The notes beneath the pieces were generated by a model. The model did no database searches, was not told the DNA's origin, and worked only from the letters and a program-made list of their open reading frames with translations. From Ectobius pallidus (taxonomy: Eukaryota > Arthropoda > Insecta > Blattodea > Ectobiidae), in NCBI GenBank assembly GCA_964059195.1, contig CAXKWD010000005.1, forward strand, positions 96,423,882 to 96,487,881: a stretch of DNA of 64,000 nt, read 5' to 3'. Positions 43,401 through 55,600 of the stretch are shown one piece after another. The position numbers and the translations under genes were made by a program. Position 1 is the stretch's first letter; each line of letters opens with the position of its first letter.

Positions 43401-46400
43401 TTTTTCTTTTCAAAATAAAAAAAAATAATCAACAATAACGCCTATAAAAGAACATCTCTGCTCTGAGCAGCCCATGCTATAATAATAGAAAGGAGTGAAC
43501 CGTGATTCAGAATACTGAGAAGACAAAACAAATCACTGAATCAGTGTGCAGGAATGAGAAGACTTTTGAATCACAGAGGTTTCTATTTATTTCTGAACTG
43601 AAACACGGCTTTCATAATTGATTCACAAAGGAATCAATTCATTTCTGAATTGAGTCATGGTTCATTTGCTCAGTACATTGATTTGTTAATTATGAATGTC
43701 TCATTCACATTGTCCATCTCTTTTTCAAGACTGTTGTAAAAGTAAGAAGTGATTTCTATTCCGTATTGTGAAGTGAAATAAATAATTACTTTGCAAGAAA
43801 ATTTTCAATTTTGTAATGAAACTTGGTAGGGATTCCTTAAAACTAAAGAAGAAGTTGGTACCAGTATTTATCTTTTTTCCTGAACTCTGCTCATTAGGTT
43901 TTGTACTGGCCCACCCTAATGTGTAGTTCTAGTTAAGCCTATACTCCAATGCATTAGGCCTATTTATTAGGCTACAGGTAGTAAACAGGCTTAACTCTGC
44001 TTATTGAAGATAAAATTAAGTCTCACAAACACATTTTATTTCAATTTATTGAATCATACTTAAAAACAGCTGCATAACCCAAGATCACAGTTTAAAAATA
44101 ACAGTGAATGCACATTCTTGATCTCCCAAAAAACTGAGCAAAATATAACTTGAACCATTTCATGATTTTTTTTTACAGAGTTTTAATGTAATATTCTAAC
44201 TGATCTACCAGACTTCTAAATACTTTCACAATTTATTTATTTTATTTATGCCATGTAAACATAATCCTTTCTTCTTTTTTTCAGACACAACCATTATTAT
44301 ATGCCATATCAGATGTGGTGTATGGTTTGTCTCTTCGGAGCTGTTGTAGAAGTTATTATTGTGTGGTTATGGTTGAACGTGAGTCTCATGGGTCTATTCT
44401 GGTAAGAATAAAAAAATCATTTTATTAAAATATTATTACTGACATCTTGGATCATGGTATGCTTACTTACTCAATGGCAATAGATCAGGGACGGGAAGGA
44501 AAGCACTGGAAGTGTGAAGTTACCCTCCCTCTCGTCCCTACTACTGTCTTTCAATCACAGATAGAGATAACTAAACTGGTTCTTTCTGGGACTAGTCGCA
44601 TGGCAGATAGAAAGAATAAGGAAGGGGGCAAAAGAGGGATAGATCATTTTGCACATCCAGTGCATTACTTCCCGAGCCTGCAATAGATAATTCCTAAACA
44701 AGCTAAAGCCATATTATCTGTTTTATGGAATCTGGAGGTTCATTGCCATGCCTACATGAGCTTGTCATTCAACCCTATTCTGTACCATCTCCAACCATCC
44801 CTCACAAATCCTATTTCCTTAAACCTATTCTAATATTGTCCTCCCACCTATGTCTAGGTTTTCCAAGCGGTCTTTTCCCTTCGGGTCTCTTGGTCAATAT
44901 TTTTTAGATATGTCTTACCTCCCCCATGTATTCAACATGAACCATTCATCCTCTGTGATTTAATTACCCTTATTATGCTCACACTTTATCTTGAGCCGAA
45001 AAATGCGGGGGTGAGGGGAGCTGATATTGTTGCAGTATAAAAGACTGACTATTGCAGAAGGCGGTGAGTTGAAATTGACGTCATTTCTGAAGGGTTGACA
45101 ACTACTAGAAAATATAATGTTAGTTTTATGCTGGTACACAATGGAACTCATTGTAATTCGTAGCAATTTCAACTCTCGCTCCAAACTAAAGAGTTTTTAT
45201 TGATGCAGATATTATAGTATAATCTATTGCTGGAGAAAGGAATTAAGTAATACATTTCTTTACACAATCTTTCTCCCATTCTTCAGAATATAGAAAATCG
45301 GTATAAAAGTCGTAGCATTATAGATGTAGGCCTATTTGAATATGCATTTTCACATGCCTGAATGAATAAATATAACTAAATATCTTTCACGAGAGTTTAT
45401 AGGTAATTAATACAACTTTCTAGCAAAATAATCAAGACTGACTTGTTCTATTCTCCAACGACAGATTTAGCTTAAAAGACATTAAATTGCTTTTCCTTTC
45501 AATTCATTTATTTGGTTTATTGTTTATTCGCTGATGTCCGAAACTTCTTGGTTTAAAGAATCTTGATTTTTAACTTAGTTGTCACTTATATGGACCATTT
45601 CCACAACACCTTCATTCTAATGTCCCGGGATTTAATTAGGTAATTCTCAGAATAATATGTCGTAAACAAATAAAAAAAATAGACGGTAGTTCAAGAATGC
45701 CCCTACGGGACATTTTTTGGGTATGACAACACTGGGAACGGGCCGCGATCTTCATTTTTTCGAGCGAGGCCTTCTTGATATGGACTGTTTTCATCATTAT
45801 GGAGTGTTTAGCTCAAGATAAAGTGTGCGAATAATACTTTATTCAGTGAAAAGTACAGGTTATGAAATTCATCATTATTCAGTTTTCTCCACTCCCATTT
45901 TCATCTTTCTCAGGTCTGAATATTTTCCTAAGCACCCTGTTTTTTATTACTCTTAAATTATGTTTTTCCTGAAGAGTAAGGGACCATGTCTCACATCCAT
46001 ATAATACAACTGGCGGGATAATTGTCTTACATTTTTTTTTTAATTTCTGGACAGGAGCTGAAAAGATAAAAGTTTCTGAATTGCATAAAAACAAACATTT
46101 CCGGTTTTTAGTCGCCACTCAATTTCTGTCTTAATATTATTTGTGTCTGTAATTACCTCCAGTGGCAGACACAGAATTTTTTCCGGGGGGGGGATTTGAA
46201 TAGGTAGAAAGAATACTAAAAAAATTAACTAACTTACATACATAATTAGTTTATAAAACTGGCCACTTACATTGCATATATAGCATTTTTTTTTTAATTT
46301 CGAGGGAGGGGATATATCCCCCCAATCCCCCCCCCCGCCCACCACTGATTACTGCTGCCAGGTATTTGGATTTCTCCACTGCAGTTAGATGAAGTTGTAA

Positions 46401-49400
46401 TCTATTTATTTTTATATGAGTCATTATTAGGGACCGGATTCTTAGGTTTTTACCTATTTTTTTTCCTTACTTCCAAAACAAAAAGCGATCATACACTTTT
46501 TCAAATCATGTCCATAGGATTCACCCACATTGATTCTGTGGCACCTAAAGATACATAAATGGGGTATAAAAACCTAAATGTACCTAAACGGGATATAAAA
46601 TCTAAAATGTCTAATTTAGGCTACTTTTTTTGTCTTTTTTGTTTGTCAGTTGATAAATCGATATTTTGCGGAGAGACAATTTTTGTCGGGTTGAAATTAA
46701 TACCACCAGCGTTTCATTCAACTCAATGTCATCTAGGATGACAGTATCAAGAGGGGAACTGGAAGAGTACCGGCGTATTCCTTTTAAAATATTCGTACGA
46801 ACAACCATTGTTGACGTCATGTGAGGTTGAAAGGACATTTTCTGCCTTCAAATGTATTCTAAGAGATAACAGGAAGAACTTCACAGTTGAGAATCTTGAA
46901 AGATATTTAGTGATATATCGTAACCAGGAAATGTGAGGCAATCTTACTTTCACGCTTCTTTTGATTGTTTGTGCTTTCTTTCTTCAATATTGTCCTAAAG
47001 CAAGTTTACACAAATTTAAGTCAATTTTGTTAAGTTAAACTTTGCAAGTATTATGTATTCAATCCTATGTAGCACATTCAAATTCATTAAACCAATTATT
47101 CTACCCGAAAACGATATTTTGGACAAAAACCTAAAAAAAACTATTTCACCTAATGGAAAACCTAAAACAGTGTTTTTAAAAACCTAAAAATCCGGTCCCT
47201 AGTCATTATACTGTTATTTCAGGTATTTACCAAAGCACTTTACTTATTTTGAAATAGTTATAATTATTTTGAAATAGTTATAATTATTTTGAAATAGTTA
47301 TAATTATTTTGAAATAGTTATAATTATTTTGAAATAGTTATAATTATTTAGGAATAGTTACAATTATATTACAGGTATTTACCAAATCTTAACAAATGGT
47401 GTAATTATTCCTAGTGCTATAACAACAATTTGAAGAAGTGTTTTAATTGGTTGTGTGCTGTGCTGAATTTTAAAAACTTTTATTAGAATCACCTATAGAA
47501 CTTCCCTTATTTTAATTTACTTCTTTTAAAATACCACCACTGTTGTAGCAGTTTTGATAGAAATGTCATTTTTTTCACTTGTAAAATATTATTTAAAATA
47601 CCATATTATTATATTAATACAGTACCGGTATTTATTTGTTTTTAAGTATAAATGAAAGAAGCAAGGATCCCCTGGCATATTGTACAGTGATATATTTACA
47701 AGAGTTCTATGATTTTGAGTCACAAAATTTTCATTACGAAATAGTAGAATGATCATTGAACTAAAGGAAAAGTGGTTAGACTGAGATGAATATGGTTCAC
47801 ATTCACATGAACTCAACTAGAGAAGGTTATTTGAAAAACTAGGAAAACCTAACCAGTATGCATACAAGACAAAGTGAATGGGGTCTTTGTAATCCATAAG
47901 TATTAACTGAGTAAAGAGTGTAAAATATTTTATATTCTGATGTTACAAATTCACTAAAGAAATGAAATGTTAATACCTAAATTTATCTGTTTACACAGCC
48001 AGATTCTGGTGCCATATCTAATTTGATTCTTTATGTAAAAGTATGTATTAACTTAACTTTTGCTAGGATACTATATCAATATTCTATTCTGTTGTTAAAT
48101 AATTTACTCAGCTTATTCCTAATTGGGTGCAAAGTGATCTGGAATTTAAAATTAAGAAATCATATTCCATCAATTGACTTAAATATCAAGAAATGATAGT
48201 TATTTTTTTAGTACATGCTCTCTAAAACAGCTGCTTGTCGGACTGGTAACATGCTGAAAAATTGCATTTTAGCAACCAAGACCACTAAAATTGCATAAAG
48301 CTGCATTCAAACTGCATTCAAAATGCAGTTTTATTGGCCTAGTACATTAAATTCGTCATGTCAATCTATAAACAAAATCCAGATGGCATTGACCAGTCAC
48401 ACCAACTTTAACATGGATTTAAGCAGTGCTTTAGTTGGAAAATATTTTATGGGGATACGGTACTCACCTTACTTCAAAATTTTCCATATCGTCTCATACA
48501 AAAGAGTTTTAAAAAACCGAGCACCTTATCAGGATAGCCAACATGTAATCTAAAGCGAAAGTAATTATTGTAGAAATGCGCACAAAGGTGAAGATTAGAA
48601 CGCATATCTATTGCAAATTTAATAGTGTTTGTCATTATTAACAAATACACTCTCTTATTGAATTGGACATTTAATAAGTATTTTAGGACAATATCGTTCC
48701 TGTACTGCCAGTAGGCTACGACGTACCGGAGCACATCTTTTTCCCGGTATGGTAGAAGGAAAATAATTTTATACCGGTACGCAGTACCGGTGCGTACCAG
48801 CCCAACTAAAGCACTGGATTTAAGCATATAATTGGTCATAAAACAACAAATTTAAGCCAACATATTTATTTATGATAGTCAGAAACTTTACCAGGGTTTT
48901 TCGCCAAACACGGTAGCCCACTTTATCATATGACAACAAATATAAGCCAACAACTTTTCACATCTTGGTTCATATGAGAAACATTGCTTACCATGGATGC
49001 ACCAGCATTTAAATGCCGTAATATATTCCTTCTCATTGTGTACTTTTGCCATAAAGTTGCTGGCAGCAGCTCCAATTCAATGTTTCTGGCTTGGATTGAA
49101 ATTTCCTCGGTATTATCATTCATATTTTCACAAGCTTTTCATAAATATTAGTTCATATGCATTATTTTCTACAAAAAATGACTCATATCATTCATCTGTA
49201 CAGCATTTCGTATTGGTATGTACGATTCATTGTTCTGGAATTCAGGTGGCTGTGAGAATTTGATGTTAACAAATGGCTGGCTACCTTTCATTATAATTCA
49301 ATTATATGGTAATTTTGTTTCATTTCATACAATTTAGAGAGCTTTTACTATAAAATATTGTATGCACCATGTGCATTATCGAACTCATCCAGTATTTCAG

Positions 49401-49623
49401 CCTTGGCTTACGCCTTGGCCCCTATACTAGATTCGTCTGCTAAAGCGTTATTTTGCATACTTGATACATAAATAGCTGTTTTAACATTTTCTATTAGTTT
49501 AATGTTTTGAACTAGGGACCTCTAAAAATATTGAAAAATAAAAGATAAAAAACTATATTTTTTATTTCCCTTTCTGTATAAAGTTATTTTAACTACTGGT
49601 AGGCCTATGTAGAAGTTGAGCGT

Positions 49624-49660
<37 letters not shown>

Positions 49661-52600
49661 TGTTTCAGAAAATTATATTTTGGGTTCAATGGACATCACA
49701 ACATGCATTAATGCTGAAAACACAACATAGAATTTCGGGTTTGGACACTTATTCTTCCTCTACTTATAATACCTAGGGTATGTGTAGAGAAATTAAAATT
49801 AATGAAGACTTGAAAATGAATATGCCTTAGAGTGAATAAATAAATAAATAAATAAATCTATATTAATAAAAATGAATTTACAAAAGGGTTGTTGCCGCAT
49901 CACTTGAGAACGGCTCGACCAATTTGGCTGATTCTTTTTTTGTTGTGTTCGTAATTGTCACGACAAGGTTTGTGTGAAAGAAAATTTTTGGAAAATCCAC
50001 GGGAAAAGTCGGAAATGTGAAAAGAGGCAAAGTTAGAGAGTTCTGATGTCAATTGTTTACATAACGAAAGTATTGTTTTCGATGTTTACATAGGGCTTTG
50101 GATACTATATTATAATACTGGGCTTTAACAAATGCTGATACTATCGAAGTATCTACTCTTATACAATTCAATGGCCCTAAATAGCGTGCTTGCTCGCTCG
50201 CCCGCTTCGTGAGACATCGGGTATACTCGGCGATGTTCGTCTCTCGCAGTGTAAACTTTCATGACGACTACAAAATTAGGAAAACCGTTTCTTTATTATA
50301 TAAGGCCTAAGTGAAATGAACACAATGAACAAATATTCTAATTATATTTTTACTTACAATTTTCATAGCTCTGAACCACAAACATTTTTAATAATCTACC
50401 AGTGTAAATTTCTTAAAAATCCTGGAGTCAATGAATAATGGCGGGTGAAGCCGGGGGCACCAGCAGTAAAATACTGATGGTTTAACTCTTGAAATATCGC
50501 TGATAATAATAACCCAAACAAACCATTCCTTCCCTTGAAACATTATATAATTTCTGAAAATTACACTGAATTGAACAAATAAAATTCACATCATATTCAT
50601 GTCAATAAACAGTTGAGAAACAATACGTATTATGTGTTCACAGGTTCCTTTGGAACTGCATAATCGATTCTGATATAGTTTTCCCAGGGATCGTAGAATG
50701 TACTCTGAAGCCGGAATTTTAGCTGTTTCATTAATATTATTAATGGCTTAGTTTATGAATGATTCGCGTGCAAGTGTTAATAAATATAATGCTTTAGTAA
50801 TTATTATACTCTTAATTTTTAATTTGTAAATGAATTATCGTGGGCGAAGCCATGGGCACCTCCTAGTAAATTTATAACATGTAATGTTGGCCCCGTTGTC
50901 ATTTTACACTTTTCAAAATAAATACTGGATCAATAGATAGGCTACATGTTTTGGCCTCAATGGAACTCTGGCTAGCTCAGTTCAGAGAGCATTGGCACAT
51001 AAAGCCGAAGGTCACAGGTTCAAATTCCATTGTCAGAGGCATTTTTTCCTAAAATATTCTCTTATAAACTCATATATTAGTATTAGGATTGTGTACAGAG
51101 AGAATACTTTTTCCTAACTTATTATTTCCTGATTTTATAAAGTAATTGGATTATTACCTGATTTTATAAAGGCTGCTGGTTACTGTGCTAGTGGTCACGA
51201 GTTCGAATCCCAGTCAATCCAAAATTTACTGTTAGGAATAGGTCCCAATTAGGTAGGTAGGGTAAGAAGAAGGTGAGAGAAATGGAGGCAGAGAGAGGAA
51301 AAGGAAGAGAAAAATTGAGAATAAAATAAAAATAATTTTTTCCCCAGTTTTGCCTTTTGCATTACTAGCAATGCCATCTAGGAGGAGGCATTCGAAACCC
51401 TAAACCCCTCCTTCCCAGGCAGGTCCCATTAGCGAGTTGGTGGTAGGAGCCTAGTGCATGACTTAAAACTATTTTCCCCTAATATTGCATTGGATTAGAG
51501 CAGTTGAAATGTACAGTAACTCATTTTATGAATGTGTTGTACTAACATTGCAAAAATTCCACTGTATCCTTCCTTACGGTAACATAATTTTTTCCAATAC
51601 TTGCATTCCTGACAAAGTAGCACCATAATACACTCACCTTTTCTAGGCTCCGACCACATTTCTTACGTCCACTGAAAACACATGGTACTTGAATTTGGGC
51701 TGTGGATAATTTGAAGGGATGGAGGGCCTCTTTACTTACTTTCTCTCTGTTTTCTGTATCCATCCACGAATACAAGTGTTGTTACAGCTTTGTTTTTGTT
51801 TTTATACCTTTTTTTAATTTACTACTTGTATTCTCATATGAGAGGTAGCAAGTTGTCTATAAAACACAAAATACCCATCCTCTGCACACATTATGTCCTT
51901 CATAAACATACAGCATCATAAAATGCCCATGCTTATTTTGAATTGAGATTAAATTGAAAGATACAAGGGCTGTCCAGAAAGTAACAGACGTTTTGAAATA
52001 AAACAAATTTTATTACATACATTTTGAAGGTAGACTCTTAGGCTATTTTTCTACATAATCACCATTCAAATTAAGTCATTTATCATACCGTGGCACAAGC
52101 TTTTCAATACCCTCTCTGCAGAAACCTGCCACCTACTTAAATTGTAAAAGCCAGGAAAGAATTTTTCGAGACCTACTTCCAGCAATGGTGATAATGTCCT
52201 TTGCAGAACAGTCGATAAGTGGTCAGAATAAATTGAAGTGAGTTTACGATTAATGCGTACCATCTATATACAAGTATTTAGAATACAGAGAGGATATCGA
52301 AAAGCTTATGCCACGGTACGATAAATGCCCTAATTTGAATGGTGATTATGTAGAAAAATAGCCTAAGAGTCTACCTTCAAAATGTATGTAATAAAATTTG
52401 TTTTTTTTTTTTTCAATTTGTTTATTTTTTATTTCAAAAATCTTTTACTTTCTGGACAGCCCTCATAGTAAGTTCATACTTTAATGTTTATTTTCAAGAT
52501 GTTAGTATCTTTTTGCATGCCCATTTTGAAGTTTTTATTGTATCCAGTCTGTAGTTGACACGCGAACTAACAGATAATCATAATCATTTAATTTAAAAAA

Positions 52601-55600
52601 AATTGAAAATCAGATTTTTAAAAATTAGTGTTATGAAAAATGGTATGAAATGAGAAAAAAATTACTTTTCTAATGTGATTTTTTTTTTTTTCAGGGAAAA
52701 GAGAAGTGATCCTGAAGTTATAAGTCTTCGTGATGAAGGAAAAGAAGAAGATTTGATATCACAAGTTCAGCAGTCTTTTGAAGATCAGTATAATGAGATG
52801 GGTTCGATCAAAGGTGGAGAGATTATTTGTGCCATGTTGGTCATAATTGGATTATTGCTGTGGATTTTTCGGAGTCCAATATATTTTTCAGGGTGGGAGG
52901 AAGGGATTCAAACATTTATTTCACCCTTAGATACTATCAAGTAAGTACAAATAAATATTATTGAAGTTATAATACCTAAATACTAAATTGTGGAAACATA
53001 GTGAAGTAATGAAATACTGTATGTTGAAAAGAACATACTTCTCAACCCCACTATAATAAGTAGACCTGGGATTTTAGGCTCTAAAAAATTTAGTTTTAGG
53101 CACCTAAAATAGGCTTTTAAAACAAGTAAATAGGCTTTTAAAAGAGAAAATAGGTACTTAAAATATGCTTTTAAATGTGTAAATAGAAAGAAAATAGACT
53201 TTAAAATATTACAATATACACTTAAACTGGTCTTTTTTTTACTGCAAGAAACGTGGTATACCTATTCTTAACAGAAGTAACTGCAAAATTAGGCATCACG
53301 AACTATATTCACTTAAACAGATGTTCTTTCACTGGTGACTTGACACAGTTGTCCTTTCCCCTTAATCCTCCCCCTCCCCCGTCAGTCTCAGCATTTCTTT
53401 AGCGACAATTGTTTGGAATAATCAAGTTTCTGTGAAAAACCCACCTCTGCTGTTCTGCTTTTCATTGAGGAATGTCCGTTATAAGATTGTGAAGTTGAAT
53501 TTTATTTTAAATGTACAAAATAGGCATTCTAGGCACTAAAATAGTAAAATAGGTTCTAAAGGTCCAAATAGGCATTTTAGGGCACTATAAAACTCTATAA
53601 ATTTAAGTGATCTATCACGAAACATCTACATATTTCAAAATTTTCATGTTATTTCATAAGGAACAAAATAGGCATTTGCCTTAAAATCCCAGGTCTAATA
53701 ATAAGTTATCAAGTACACAGGACATGTTTCACAGAAATTCATCTGCATCACCAGCAGGAAAATCTCTGTGGTTCAAATCCCAGCTATAGCATTGAATTTT
53801 TCAGTCTGGCTCTACATTTACAGGTGAACCTATACATGTTAACATGTGAAAGAATTATAATTCCACTCATAATAAAAATTATATAATTATAATAAATCAG
53901 CCATTGTCAACTGTTGAGTTTGTGGAAGACTGGTAGATGTCTTTGCTGGCCATACCACTTAGTAATGAGGTTGTCTTTGGAATTTCAAAATTTACCAAGT
54001 TTTTTCTGCTTTTTTTAAAAATGAAGACTTTTTCCCAAATGTCAGGTCTATGGTTTTTATTAGGTTAAGTAATGTTTTGATCCTGAAATTTGGTATTGAG
54101 TTTCACCAAAAATAGGTTCCTAAGTCCAAAAATTGCTTTAGAAAAACTTTACTGTCATGTGTTGTGTGTCTGAGAACACCATAGCTCATAATCTTAGATA
54201 ATATGGAAACAAAAAAAATTAGATTGAAGACAACGTTAAGATAATAATTCTGATTAATTAAAATAAATACATTTAATTCAATTATGTCCTACCAATTATA
54301 AATGATACAGCTATTCAATTCAATAAATAAGGTCTACCAACTACCCTTTAAGAAATTGGTCATTAAATATTTCAAGCACAGAGGCTTCTGCAGCCTTTGT
54401 CATAAATAACATTCCCATTATCATGATATGAATGAATTTATGAATGAATTTATTTGTTCTAAACAACAACTTTACATTAACCCACATTTCTACTTTAGAA
54501 AAGGGTCCGTACCTACCTTGCGGTTTCTGACGGGTCCTTTTCAACACATTACATAACTATAATATATCTCACATCAGTTCATCGTGTCTCAATTTATACG
54601 TTAATGTTTGTTTTCGTAAACATCTGGGACAGCACACTATTCACGCTGCTGTTAGTTCTGAACTGCCTAGGGTAAATATTCTGCGGGGCACTCGCTAACA
54701 TGTACAATGGAGATGAGTGATTGGATATCATTTATACATTGAAAAAAAATGAAGTCACAACTCCTGTTAAAATTCTTTATATTTTACTAAATTTTATTAA
54801 GCTTATACCTACTCTTGATTATTAACTTCTCTTCCTGACCGCTCTTAATTTATCTTTCCTATTTTTAACAACCACTGACACACTGACTTCATTACTAATT
54901 ATGGCCTCCCTAGCTACGTTTTACCGCTTGAAACTTTGTAGCCTCTTTCGGCTTCTAGTGATTATAGGTGCGCTCTCCTCGCTGCTCTCACTGTTGATGT
55001 CACTTGGTGCATTCTTGCTCCACGGCCCCCAAGGAATCTGGAAATGTTGCGTCACAGATGATGTGCTTGCTTCTTCGCTCAGCTGAGTTGTTGGTTTGTT
55101 GCTATCCTTTCCTGGTGACGTTGGCGCATGTTCCCTCTGACGTTCGTTAACCTGACTACCAGCACGCTTATCTGCAGTTGCTGATTCAGCTGACGAGGTC
55201 ATAACACTCGTTTCCGCGCTGTTCCTTACGTCTATCTTCCTCCCATCCACATACAGCTGTAGATTTCGAATGGTAGCCTTGTTTCCCTTGCTTCTTTCTA
55301 TCTTCATTTTTTCAACTAATTTCCTCCTAGTAATTCTCTCCGTTGGTGATAGAGCTCTGTTAATATAGATTGTCGTCCCTTTCAATTTGTTAGATCTCTT
55401 CAGTGTAGCAAAGACCACTTGCGTGGACGCACATTTCGCTATAATTACTCTGTTTCCTGAATTTTTCCCGGTCCTGTATGCCGTAAGGAACTCCCATCCC
55501 TGGATCTGCACTTCTAATTTGCTTTCCACTAGTTCGTGGACTTCTTGCAAGGCACTAATTCCTTTTCTGTCCTTTATCCCGTGGAAAACTAAATTTAGTT

